Source of the DNA: Rhodococcoides fascians NBRC 12155 = LMG 3623
Lineage (GTDB): Bacteria; Actinomycetota; Actinomycetes; Mycobacteriales; Mycobacteriaceae
Assembly (NCBI RefSeq): GCF_001894785.1
Contig: NZ_BCWW01000005.1
Location: forward strand, 32,905-96,904
DNA length: 64,000 nt
Direction: 5' to 3'
A model generated the notes under the pieces. That model ran no database searches. It was not told where the DNA came from and saw only the letters and a program-made list of their open reading frames with translations. A program made the translations under genes and the position numbers. Shown here in pieces: positions 17,165 to 25,895 of this stretch (position 1 is the first letter of the stretch; each line of letters opens with the position of its first letter).

Positions 17165-17986
17165 ATGCCGTACATCACCACCACCGACGGAACCGAGATC
17201 TACTACACCGAGCAGGGCACCGGAAAGCCAGTTCTGCTCAGTCATGGCTGGCCACTGTCCTCGGATGCCTGGCAGCTCGAACTGAAGCTTCTCGCAGACG
17301 CCGGCTACCGCGCCATCGCACATGATCGCCGCGGCCACGGCCGGTCCTCGCAGACTGCCGTCGGCCACGACATGGACACCTACGCCAAGGATCTGGCCGA
17401 ACTGGTCGAGGCCCTCGACTTGCAGGAACTCACCCTCATCGGACACTCGACCGGTGGCGGCGAGGTCGTGCGGTACGCCGCGCAGCACGGTGGCAGCCGC
17501 GTCGCTCGGGTGATCACTGCCGGTGCCGTTCCCCCGGTCATGCTGAAGTCCGAGGCCAACCCCGAGGGCACGCCGATCGAAGCACTCGACGACATCCGCA
17601 ACGGCGTTCTCTACGATCGATCGCAGTTCTACAAGGACTTGTCCGAGCCGTTCTTCGGTGCCAACCGTGAGGGCTCCGCCATCTCCCAGGGCGCCAAGGA
17701 CGACTTCTGGCGACAGGGGATGCTGGTCAATCTGACTGCTGCATACGACTGCGTGAAGGCGTTTTCCGAGACCGACTTCACCGAGGATCTCAAAGCGCTG
17801 ACCGTCCCGATCTTCATCGCCCACGGTGACGACGACCAGATCGTGCCGATCGCCGCGGCGGCACTGAAAACCGCAGAACTCGTCCAGCACGGCACCCTCA
17901 AGGTCTACCCCGGTGCACCGCACGGAATCTACGGCGATTACCAGAAGGCCTTGGACGCAGACATTCTCGCCTTCATCGCCCAGTAG
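17165..17986 (+). CDS. Alpha/beta hydrolase, non-heme chloroperoxidase-like
   Basis: A 273-residue cytoplasmic hydrolase matching the cofactor-free chloroperoxidase/esterase group: MPYITTTDGTEIYYTEQGTG, LLSHGWPLSSDAWQ, DRRGHGRSS, nucleophile Ser in LIGHSTGGGEVVRY, acid Asp in AHGDDDQIVP and catalytic His in PGAPHGIYG. Such enzymes act as esterases or perhydrolases, and the halogenating activity is a side reaction. AAGGAG precedes ATG 17165. The NmrA-like gene follows 40 bases later on the same strand. Confidence 0.9.
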   Translation: MPYITTTDGTEIYYTEQGTGKPVLLSHGWPLSSDAWQLELKLLADAGYRAIAHDRRGHGRSSQTAVGHDMDTYAKDLAELVEALDLQELTLIGHSTGGGEVVRYAAQHGGSRVARVITAGAVPPVMLKSEANPEGTPIEALDDIRNGVLYDRSQFYKDLSEPFFGANREGSAISQGAKDDFWRQGMLVNLTAAYDCVKAFSETDFTEDLKALTVPIFIAHGDDDQIVPIAAAALKTAELVQHGTLKVYPGAPHGIYGDYQKALDADILAFIAQ

Positions 17987-18026
17987 CAGCCCCGCTCTCG
18001 CCCTCCGGAACAAAGGTGACAACACG

Positions 18027-18860
18027 ATGATCAGACCGTACGCAGTCGTCGGAGCAACCGGAGGGCAGGGCGGCGCGGTGGTGGATGCCCTGCTGGCGCG
18101 GGGGCTACCGGTGCGCGCAGTGGTGCGGCGTCATTCGGCCCGCGCGGATCGGCTACGTGAGCGAGGTGCCGAGATCGTCGTCGCGGACATCACCGATCGG
18201 GAATCGTCCGCGGCTGCACTGAGAGACAGTGCCGGTGCGTTCGTGATGACGACGCCGTTCGAGGACGGTCCCGCGGCCGAATTGGCTCAGGGCGCAGCCC
18301 TCGTCGATGCGGCGATCGCCGCGGAGGTTCCGCACGTGGTGTTCTCCTCGGTTGCGAGCGCTGACCGCCGCACCGGCATACCGCATTTCGAGACGAAGGC
18401 CGAAACCGAGGCACTGCTGCGTCGAGCTGGGCTGTCGTACACGATCGTCGGCCCCACCTACTTCTACGACAACCTTCTCGGCGGACTGGACGACGTCATG
18501 GCCGGCCGCCTCGATCTGCCCTTGCCGCTCCACACTCCATTACAGCAGCTGTCGCGGCGGGATCTGGGGCGGTTCGTCACCCTCGTGTTGACCGAACCCG
18601 CGCACTTTCGCGAGATGCGAATCGATCTCGCGTCGGACGATCCGAGCTTGGAGGCCATGGCGAACACTCTCGGCGACGTTCTCGGAACCTCGGTGCAGCC
18701 GTATTCGAGCCGGGCACGGGACATAGGTTCCGAGGACATGAGAGCGATGTTCCAATTCTTGACCGACGTCGGATACGACGCGGACATCGACGGCTTGCGC
18801 ACCCGATATCCCGAGGTCGAATGGCAGACATTCGCGCAATGGTCGGCGGGACTGGCGTGA
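18027..18860 (+). CDS. NmrA-like NAD(P)-binding protein
   Basis: A 277-residue Rossmann-fold protein. The start MIRPYAVVGATGGQGGAVVD holds the GxxGxxG nucleotide motif, with the arginines in RAVVRRHS suited to NADP. HVVFSSVASAD and TIVGPTYFYDNLLGG follow the pattern of NmrA/HSCARG and quinone-reductase-like proteins, which act as redox sensors or reductases. The stop overlaps the GTG start of the following exporter gene, so 18027-20856 is a coupled operon of reductase, exporter and VOC protein. Confidence 0.85.
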   Translation: MIRPYAVVGATGGQGGAVVDALLARGLPVRAVVRRHSARADRLRERGAEIVVADITDRESSAAALRDSAGAFVMTTPFEDGPAAELAQGAALVDAAIAAEVPHVVFSSVASADRRTGIPHFETKAETEALLRRAGLSYTIVGPTYFYDNLLGGLDDVMAGRLDLPLPLHTPLQQLSRRDLGRFVTLVLTEPAHFREMRIDLASDDPSLEAMANTLGDVLGTSVQPYSSRARDIGSEDMRAMFQFLTDVGYDADIDGLRTRYPEVEWQTFAQWSAGLA

Positions 18861-20476
18861 GCGCCACCGACACCACGCCGGCAGCACCGTCCGCGTGGTC
18901 ACCGCTACGGAATACCGTCTACCGCAGCCTCTTCATCGCACAGCTGGTGTCGAACATCGGCGGCTGGATGCAGACCGTCGGTGCGCAGTGGTTCCTGGTC
19001 GAACGTGAGGCGTCGACCACCATCATCGCCGCCGTGCAGACAGCAAGTCTGTTACCCACCCTGTTGCTGGCCCTGCTGGCAGGCGCGCTCGCCGACGCGC
19101 TCGATCGCCGCGTTCTGCTCATCGCGGTCGGTGCCGGTTCGATGCTGACCGGAATTATGTTGACCGCACTGGCATGGACCGACACCTTGTCTCCGTGGGG
19201 ATTGCTCGCCTGCACATTCGTATTGGGTTGCTGGACATCACTGTCCGCTCCCGCCTGGCAGGCCATTCAGCCCGAGCTGGTGAGCCGTGAAGAAATCCCG
19301 GCCGCCTCGGCGCTGGGCAGCGTGACCGTCAACGGGGCGCGGGCCGTCGGACCGGCGCTTGCCGGGGTACTGGTGGCGTTGGCCGGGCCGACCTTCGTGT
19401 TCGCCATCAACGCCGCCTCCTTTCTCGCAACGTTGAGCGTGCTGATTGCATGGAAACGCCCGAAACATCCACAAACGGATCGAGAAGGCCTTGCCGAGTC
19501 GATCCTGTCCGGGGTCCGCTACATCCGGTCCGGCCCGATCGTTCGACGAATCATTCTGCGCTCGGCGTTGTTCGCCTTCCCCGCCTCTGCATTGTGGGCG
19601 CTACTGCCATCGGCTTCGTCGTCGGTACTGAAATTGGGCTCGGTGGGATACGGCGTGTTGTTGGGCGTACTCGGGGTCGGAGCCGTGATCGGCGTTGCCG
19701 CCACACCGATGCTCCGAAAACATTGCGGCGCAAACACCTTGCTCGTCGGCTCTGCTGTCGGGTACGGCGTGGGAATGGCAGCGCTCGCGTGGCTTCCGCT
19801 GTGGGCGGTGGTCCCGGCGCTGTTGTTGTCCGGCATTGCCTGGATCACGACGTTGACCGCACTGAATGCGTCTATCCAGCTTTCGCTCGCCACCTGGGTT
19901 CGAGCGCGCGGGATGTCGGTCTACCTTCTGGTCTTCATGGGTTCTCAGGCCATCGGCTCGCTCGTGTGGGGATGGTTGGCGTCGAAGATCGGCATCGTCG
20001 ACGCACTCGCGGTCGCGGTAGCCGCCTTGGCATTCGTCGCTGCGAGTGTCGCAGTCCTCCCCCTGCGACCCGAGACCGGCGTGCTCGACCGTGCGGTGTC
20101 CATGGCGTGGCCGACCCCGACCGTGATGTTCGAACCCGATCCGGACGACGGGCCGGTGCGGATCACCGTTACGTACCGAGTGGTCGACGACGCTCTGGAG
20201 CAGTTTCTGACGTCGATGGCTCCGGTCGGGATCGCGCGGAAGCGAACGGGGGCGTACGCCTGGAACCTGTACCGGAGTCTGGACGTCGAGGACACCGTGG
20301 TCGAGCAGTTCACTGTGCCGTCGTGGAGCCAGTACCGACGTCAGCGAGAAGAACGGTGGACCGGCTCCGACCACGACGTGGTGCAGAAAGCGCTGGCCCA
20401 CACCGTCGACGGTGCTACGCACACCGAAACCCATGACATCGCACTGTCGGTGCGAGCGAACCCGAACGGACAATGA
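18857..20476 (+). CDS. MFS exporter of the EntS/MFS_3 type with C-terminal cytoplasmic domain
   Basis: A 539-residue transporter. The first 420 residues give about 12 membrane spans, with FIAQLVSNIGGWMQTVGAQW and LAGALADALDRR typical of the EntS-like MFS_3 branch. The last 110 residues (VRITVTYRVVDDALEQFLTS ... YRSLDVEDTVVEQFTVPSW) form the soluble domain often attached to these exporters. The substrate is unknown. The start is taken as GTG 18857 because GTGA overlaps the upstream stop; ATG 18839 and 18821 are alternatives. The stop overlaps the next gene's ATG. Confidence 0.88.
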   Translation: MSATDTTPAAPSAWSPLRNTVYRSLFIAQLVSNIGGWMQTVGAQWFLVEREASTTIIAAVQTASLLPTLLLALLAGALADALDRRVLLIAVGAGSMLTGIMLTALAWTDTLSPWGLLACTFVLGCWTSLSAPAWQAIQPELVSREEIPAASALGSVTVNGARAVGPALAGVLVALAGPTFVFAINAASFLATLSVLIAWKRPKHPQTDREGLAESILSGVRYIRSGPIVRRIILRSALFAFPASALWALLPSASSSVLKLGSVGYGVLLGVLGVGAVIGVAATPMLRKHCGANTLLVGSAVGYGVGMAALAWLPLWAVVPALLLSGIAWITTLTALNASIQLSLATWVRARGMSVYLLVFMGSQAIGSLVWGWLASKIGIVDALAVAVAALAFVAASVAVLPLRPETGVLDRAVSMAWPTPTVMFEPDPDDGPVRITVTYRVVDDALEQFLTSMAPVGIARKRTGAYAWNLYRSLDVEDTVVEQFTVPSWSQYRRQREERWTGSDHDVVQKALAHTVDGATHTETHDIALSVRANPNGQ

Positions 20477-20856
20477 TGGACAACGCACTCTCGGGCGTGG
20501 GGAACGTCTTCTACTTCGCAGACGACCTCGCCGCCGCCGTCGACTGGTACCGAACGCTCCTGGGCACCGACCCCGTCGACGTACACGAGCAACTCGCCGC
20601 GTTCGACGTCTCCGGTACGCGACTCACCGTCCACGTCACCGATTCGTACAACCGCCCCGCGGGGACTGCAGGATCGGTCTCGTACTGGAACGTCGACGAC
20701 GTGGACGCAGTGGTCGCCAACTGCGTCGATCGCGGAGGCGTCGTGCATCGAGGGCCGAAATCGGTGTTCACCGGTGAACGTCTGTGCCAGGTTCTCGATC
20801 CGTTCGGCAACCTGATCGGCTTCAGACAGTTCGCCAACGGGAGGAAGCGCGCCTGA
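20473..20856 (+). CDS. Glyoxalase/VOC-family protein
   Basis: A 127-residue single-module vicinal-oxygen-chelate protein: NVFYFADDLAAAVDWYRTLL at the start, SYWNVDDVDAVVANC in the middle and VLDPFGNLIGFRQF at the end. These proteins detoxify or bind small molecules; this one is last in the coupled operon with a reductase and an exporter, which suggests resistance to or processing of an electrophile or antibiotic (inference). The start ATG 20473 overlaps the exporter stop as ATGA. Confidence 0.88.
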   Translation: MMDNALSGVGNVFYFADDLAAAVDWYRTLLGTDPVDVHEQLAAFDVSGTRLTVHVTDSYNRPAGTAGSVSYWNVDDVDAVVANCVDRGGVVHRGPKSVFTGERLCQVLDPFGNLIGFRQFANGRKRA

Positions 20857-20903
20857 CGACACAGGCTCGCGCATAGAGCCGGCGAATTGGGTACACCCGC
20901 TCC

Positions 20904-21722
20904 ATGCCCGAACTACCCGAAGTCGAAAACGCTCGACAGGTCGTCGAAAAAGCCCTCGGACGCGTCATCGTCTCTATCGATGACACCGACTCGTTCGAGT
21001 GCCGTCCACACATGCCGGGCGATATCGCCCACGCCCTGAAGGGCGGCAAGCTCACCGAGGCATGTCGACGTGGCAAGGCGATGTGGTGCGAAACCGTCAC
21101 CGCCGACGGGTCCAGCGGTCCGACGCTGGGAATCCATCTCGGAATGGGCGGCCGCGTCATTGTCACCGCTCCTGACGGCGATCGCACGTCGCAGTACGGA
21201 GGCGGCGATCCGCACGTGGGCGAGCGCGACACCGACAAGCCCGAGTGGACACGCTTTGCCATGACGTTCGAAGACGGGGGTCAGCTCCGGCTCTTCGACA
21301 AGCGCCGGCTCGGCCGAGTGCGCCTCGAACCCGATATCGATGCGTTGGGGCCCGATGCTGCGGAGATCACGCGCGACGACTTCCGGCACCGAATCGGTTC
21401 CAGCGGAGCACCTCTGAAAGCACGTTTGCTGGACCAAGCAGCAATCGCAGGCGTCGGCAATCTGTTGGCCGACGAGGTGCTGTGGCAGAGCGAGCAATCT
21501 CCGTCCAGACGGGCAAAGACCCTCACCACCGAGGAACTCGACGAGCTCCGCGTTGTTCTGCGTCGCGCCATCAGGTCAGCGATCAAGAAGGGTGGCGTGC
21601 ACACCGGTGAGATCATCCCGTTCCGCAAGGCGGACGCGGCGTGCCCACGCTGCGGTGCCCCGATGACTCGCGGAACGGTGGGCGGCCGCACCACGTGGTG
21701 GTGTTCGCGCGAGCAATCCTGA
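20904..21722 (+). CDS. Formamidopyrimidine/endonuclease VIII-family DNA glycosylase
   Basis: A 272-residue base-excision repair enzyme. It keeps the catalytic N-terminus MPELPEVE (Pro2 and Glu3), the lysine region RRGKAMW, and AGVGNLLADEVLW of the helix-two-turn-helix. The C-terminal zinc finger reads CPRCGAPMTRG ... TTWWCSREQS: three Cys are present, but the usual fourth (CPxCQ) is replaced, so the finger is degenerate or uses another ligand. This variant resembles the second Fpg-like protein of mycobacteria. ATG 20904 is fixed because the N-terminal proline is catalytic. Confidence 0.9.
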   Translation: MPELPEVENARQVVEKALGRVIVSIDDTDSFECRPHMPGDIAHALKGGKLTEACRRGKAMWCETVTADGSSGPTLGIHLGMGGRVIVTAPDGDRTSQYGGGDPHVGERDTDKPEWTRFAMTFEDGGQLRLFDKRRLGRVRLEPDIDALGPDAAEITRDDFRHRIGSSGAPLKARLLDQAAIAGVGNLLADEVLWQSEQSPSRRAKTLTTEELDELRVVLRRAIRSAIKKGGVHTGEIIPFRKADAACPRCGAPMTRGTVGGRTTWWCSREQS

Positions 21723-21875
21723 TCGGTTCCACGCCGCTTCCTGCTGCTCGATAGCGCTGTAGGACAGCAATTTTCGGAATTGTCAAGCACTGTTGAATGC
21801 GGCGAAATCCCGTCCGGGCACGTACCGTGTGGGCAGCTTCGGGTCTACCGAAGCGTTCACTCGGCTGGAGGTTGC

Positions 21876-23729
21876 ATGCTTTCGACGACCGATACGGGCC
21901 TCGCTCCGCAGGTCACCTACCTTCCCCGTCGGCACTGTTTCGCTGTCTGGCAACCTGATTCCACAAGGACGGCTACCACAGCGACGACGCCGATCGACCT
22001 TGCGCTACCCGATACGGGCGGCACCGTGACCGTACGGACCGTCGAAGCACAGCTCGTCGATCCGCGTCGCGTCGAACTCGAAGCGGCACTGGCACCATCG
22101 GCAGGCCTCCCGGAAAGCGCGTCGGCCCGGGGGTGGCTGGCGGTTCTGGACCACCTGGAACATCGGCCCCACTACGCCGAGATTCCTGCATCGCTGCTGG
22201 AGTCACTCCCCCCGGCCGCGTACGCGGTACCCAACACGGGTGGGTCCAGCGTGTCGACCGCGCACGGTGCCGTCGACGCCCTACGCACCAGCCTGCACAT
22301 GCAGGGCAATCTGGGCGACAGTGCGTCCACCTTCACCCCGCGGCCGTATCAGGTGCACGGTGCGTCCTGGATTCCGACCGTCGGAGAAGCCGGGGGTGGA
22401 GGAATTCTGGCCGACGAGATGGGGTTGGGCAAGACTCTGCAAGCCATCTCGCACATGATTGTGGGAGCCTCGCGGAGTGAAGGCAATTTTCTGGTGGTGT
22501 GCCCGACATCCCTGATCAGCAATTGGCGACGCGAGATCGAGAAGTTCTCTGCCGGCGACCTGACGGTCAATGTCTACCGGGGACCGAACCGCTCGCTCGG
22601 TGGATGTGGAGAGGGCGGCTGCGTGACCGTGACCGGATATCCGACACTGCGCTCCGACACCGACCGCCTGGCCGAGATCAGTTGGAACACGGTCTTCTTC
22701 GACGAAGCGCACGTCATGAAGAACTCGCGCACCCAGGTTTCCCGTGCTGCGCGACGACTGAGCTCGACAACTCGCATCGCACTGACCGGCACCCCGGTCG
22801 AGAACCGTATGGACGAGCTCTGGGCCCTGATCGACCTGACCAACCCGGGTCTGCTCGGGACCAGAGCACGCTTCACTCGGCGATTTTCCGCACCCATCGA
22901 GAACGCGGGTTCGGCGGCTGCGCTTGCGCACTTGTCCCATTCCATAGCTCCGGTCGTCCTCCGACGGACGAAAGACGAAGTGGCGACCGACCTTCCACCC
23001 AAACAGCAGATAGACGTTCTGTGCCCGATCACGAACGAGCAAGCGATGCTGTACAACTCGACGGTCGAGGCTGCATTCGACACCGGTTTCGGTTCTACAC
23101 AACGCCGAGGGACTGCGGTGCTCGCTTTGCTGACCTCTCTGAAACTGATCTGCAACCACCCGGGTCTCGTGAACGGCAACATGTCTTCGTCGCCCGACCG
23201 TTCCGGGAAACTGGACAGGCTCACCGACATCATCGAGGAGCTCGCCGAATCGTCGCAGACCGCATTGGTTTTCACCCAGTACCGCAAGACCGGCGAGTTT
23301 CTCGCCGACCATCTCGCGCGTGTCACTGGAGCCGCCATACCCTTCTTCCACGGCGGACTCGACGTGGACCAGCGCGAGAAAATGGTGGACGAGTTTCAGG
23401 GCGGTAGCTGTCCCGTGATGGTGCTGAGCCTCAAAGCAGCCGGCTATGGGTTGAACCTCACCCGTGCCAGCACCGTCATCCATTACGACCGGTGGTGGAA
23501 TCCGGCGGTGGAATCGCAGGCAACCGACCGGGTACATCGAATCGGACAGACCTCACCTGTGACAGTCATGGCGCTCACCACCGAAGGAACATTGGAGGAG
23601 TACATTGCGTCGCTGCACGCCCGGAAGAAAGCAATTGCAGGGTTGACCGAGGGGAACAACGAGACAGCGCTTGCCGCACTGGATGATTCGACACTCAGAC
23701 AGACGTTGTCGCTGTCGGTGGCACGGTGA
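21876..23729 (+). CDS. SNF2-family DEAD-like helicase/ATPase
   Basis: A 617-residue protein with a roughly 180-residue N-terminal domain I do not recognise, then a full SNF2 motor: GGILADEMGLGKTLQAIS (Walker A), VVCPTSLISNWRREI, FFDEAHVMKN (DEAH), ALTGTPVENRMDELW, VLSLKAAGYGLNLTRAS, and DRWWNPAVESQATDRVHRIG. It should translocate on DNA or remodel protein-DNA complexes. ATG 21876 follows TGGAGG. Its stop overlaps the start of the SWIM-finger gene, so both are made together. Confidence 0.92.
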   Translation: MLSTTDTGLAPQVTYLPRRHCFAVWQPDSTRTATTATTPIDLALPDTGGTVTVRTVEAQLVDPRRVELEAALAPSAGLPESASARGWLAVLDHLEHRPHYAEIPASLLESLPPAAYAVPNTGGSSVSTAHGAVDALRTSLHMQGNLGDSASTFTPRPYQVHGASWIPTVGEAGGGGILADEMGLGKTLQAISHMIVGASRSEGNFLVVCPTSLISNWRREIEKFSAGDLTVNVYRGPNRSLGGCGEGGCVTVTGYPTLRSDTDRLAEISWNTVFFDEAHVMKNSRTQVSRAARRLSSTTRIALTGTPVENRMDELWALIDLTNPGLLGTRARFTRRFSAPIENAGSAAALAHLSHSIAPVVLRRTKDEVATDLPPKQQIDVLCPITNEQAMLYNSTVEAAFDTGFGSTQRRGTAVLALLTSLKLICNHPGLVNGNMSSSPDRSGKLDRLTDIIEELAESSQTALVFTQYRKTGEFLADHLARVTGAAIPFFHGGLDVDQREKMVDEFQGGSCPVMVLSLKAAGYGLNLTRASTVIHYDRWWNPAVESQATDRVHRIGQTSPVTVMALTTEGTLEEYIASLHARKKAIAGLTEGNNETALAALDDSTLRQTLSLSVAR

Positions 23730-24301
23730 TGGCATCCACTCCCCAGCCCCCGCCGTTCGGTGCGACTCCATGGGGCAAGGAATGGTTGCGTCGAGTCGAG
23801 CCGATCACCGCTACCCGACCCAATCCCATGCTTCCTCGAGCGCGGAGCCTGGCTCGTAGCGAGTCGGCCATCGTGGATACCAACACGATCGGTTCTATTC
23901 GCTGCGTGGTCTCAGCAGGAAAGAAAATGGAGACCGCGACATTTACGGTGCCGCGCTATTCGGCGGCTCACAAAAGGGCGGCTCTGCGCATCGTCGCCAG
24001 TCATCCGACTCACGGCAGAGGGAGCGGGGATCTGCCCGACGCGCTTCACGCGGAGCTGGTATCGGGGGGTCTGGCACCGGTTCCCATGGACGTCGACACG
24101 GCATGCACCTGTTCCAGCAGAACTGATCCTTGCGTTCACGTCACCGCAGCAACGTACGCGATCAGCCTGATCGTGGACCAGTCACCCACGACGGCGTTGG
24201 CTATACGTGGCCTGGACCTCGCCGAAGCCGCTGCGTCGACGGACTTTCCAGCTCGATGGATGCACATCGAGAGCGTCGACGCAGCGGCGTTCTACGGCTG
24301 A
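23729..24301 (+). CDS. SWIM zinc-finger protein, partner of the SNF2 ATPase
   Basis: A 190-residue protein. It opens with FGATPWGKEWLRRVEP and has a SWIM-type zinc site CTCSSRTDPCVHVTAATY (CxC...CxH) near residue 130, a module for DNA or protein binding. ATG 23729 shares bases with the helicase stop codon; GTG 23726 is an alternative. SNF2 and SWIM genes occur together in many actinobacteria, which suggests that this protein targets the motor. The exact process is not known. Confidence 0.88.
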   Translation: MASTPQPPPFGATPWGKEWLRRVEPITATRPNPMLPRARSLARSESAIVDTNTIGSIRCVVSAGKKMETATFTVPRYSAAHKRAALRIVASHPTHGRGSGDLPDALHAELVSGGLAPVPMDVDTACTCSSRTDPCVHVTAATYAISLIVDQSPTTALAIRGLDLAEAAASTDFPARWMHIESVDAAAFYG

Positions 24302-24317
24302 ACGTATGCCCGAAAGA

Positions 24318-24782
24318 TCAGGACGTTGCCTCGACAGCGAGGCGTGCAAGTGTGTCGTTCAGCTGATCCTCGGTGACCAGGGGAAACCCGATCTGCTGGA
24401 GAAGCTTCTTGTCCGTGACCTTCGACCAGTCGTAGGTGTGCCGCACCAATGTCTCGTTGGGTCCCTGAGACTCCAGTTCCCACAACCATTCCCATCCGGG
24501 AGGCTCGTTGCCGGCCGGCGCGGTCTTCCATGCCAGTAGCTTGTCTTTGGCGTACCCGGTGACGACATTGTCGGTCTGGTATTCCCCACCCATGTGATCG
24601 CCCTGCATGTTCATCGTGAACTTCTCGCCGACCTTCTGAATTCGGTCTGCGTGGTCAACGCCGCGTACGAATCCCGAGCCGTCGAGTGCCTGATGCCGCT
24701 CGGGGTTGGACAGGACGTCGAAAATTGCGTCCACGGGCGCTTCGATGGTGCGTTCCACTGTCAGCTTTGCGTTCTCTGTCAT
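24318..24782 (-). CDS. SRPBCC-family (polyketide cyclase/START-like) protein
   Basis: A 154-residue single-domain protein: LTVERTIEAPVDAIFDVLSN at the start, GEYQTDNVVTGYAKDKLLAW in the sheet and HTYDWSKVTDKKLL with a long C-terminal helix. The fold binds hydrophobic ligands; the role is unknown. ATG 24782 is chosen because homology starts there. It converges on the SWIM gene and is divergent from the broken phosphotransferase. Confidence 0.85.
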   Translation of the reverse strand: MTENAKLTVERTIEAPVDAIFDVLSNPERHQALDGSGFVRGVDHADRIQKVGEKFTMNMQGDHMGGEYQTDNVVTGYAKDKLLAWKTAPAGNEPPGWEWLWELESQGPNETLVRHTYDWSKVTDKKLLQQIGFPLVTEDQLNDTLARLAVEATS

Positions 24783-24922
24783 ATCTGCACGATGCCCAAT
24801 ACGCCGGATCCTCAATCATGGATACAGCCGAAAACAGGTGGACCGCGAAGGCTGCCTGGTGAGATGCTCGGCCGACACCGGGATTGCGGCACCCAGCGCA
24901 GCGGGACGGAGGCATGACGAGA

Positions 24923-25861
24923 ATGTCCACCGATCTTGCTCCTTCCACCGCCACCTGGGTTCTCGAACACCTCGAACCCGGCGAACGTGTGACGGCCGTG
25001 GACTCGATGACCGGAGGCATCACGGCCGAGGTGCGTCGGCTCACTGTGGCAGATGATCAGCACGCCGTTCGCGTGCTCGTGTTGAAGAGCTACACGGCAC
25101 CGTCAGCGCAGGAGCACGCTGAGGAATGGCTCAGACGCGAGGCTGAGGCTCTGACGTTGCTCGAGTCCGACAGCATCATCCCCACGCCTCTGTTGGCTGC
25201 AGCCGACGTTGCCGCGACGCAGTGCGCGCATCCATCGCTTCTCATGACCTACCTGCCCGGGCAACCGCTGTACGACGACGGCATCCAGACCCGTATCCGA
25301 TGCTTGGCGCAGCTTCTTGTGGCAATTCACTTGACTCCCGTGAAAGCCGGGCTTCGCAGATACTCGACAGGGTCTACTGCAGAGAGCGCCGTCGTTCCAC
25401 CGACCGCCGACACCGATATTTGGTCGGCCGCGACCAGAGTCATCGGCCGCCCACCGTCGCGCTCCCAGGTCCGGTTGCTGCACAGGGACTTTCAGCCCGG
25501 CAACGTTCTGTTCGACACAGGACCTACCGGGCCAGCCGTCTCCGGTGTGCTCGACTGGGCCGGAATTTGTAGCGGACCTGCGGATCTCGACGTCGCGCAT
25601 TGCTGCACGAATCTCGCACTTCTGCACGGGCCGTTGTGGGGTTTGCGATTCGCTGCTGAATACACCGAGGCCGGAGGCGTCCTCGCCGCCGAATAATCCG
25701 ACCGTCGATATTGGCGAGTGCGAAGTGCACTTGCGTGCTCCGAAGAGCTGCATCAGTGGGTAGTGCCGTGGCGCGCAGCAGGCCGGACAGACCTCTCTGG
25801 ACCAGTCATCGAGGATCGGTTGAACACTTACCTGGCGCTGACGATGAACGTAGATATGTGA
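24923..25861 (+). pseudogene. Aminoglycoside phosphotransferase-family protein split by an in-frame TAA
   Basis: The first 257 codons encode a kinase-like phosphotransferase with catalytic LLHRDFQPGNVLF (HxDxxxxN) and metal-binding GVLDWAGI. TAA at 25694-25696 stops it after GGVLAAE. The same frame then continues for 54 codons (DRRYWRVRSALACSEELHQW, VVPWRAAGRTDL, VIEDRLNTYLALTM) to TGA 25859-25861, exactly the family's usual C-terminus. One substitution therefore separates a full 312-codon gene from a truncated one. ATG 24923 is favoured because GGAGG lies ten bases upstream; ATG 24914 is too close. The catalytic core is complete, so the short form might retain some activity. Confidence 0.85.
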
Positions 25862-25895
25862 AGCCGTTCAACCCGGGGTCCAGTCAGCAGCAGAG

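Noticed and set aside
21756..21768. GCTGTAGGACAGC hairpin before the SNF2 gene
   Set aside because: Only five-base arms with a three-base loop and a short T-run; too weak to call as terminator or operator.
24960..24985. Repeated TCGAAC in the phosphotransferase start region, resembling a LexA box
   Set aside because: The two copies are direct, not inverted (TCGAAC then TCGAAC), so they do not form an SOS box.
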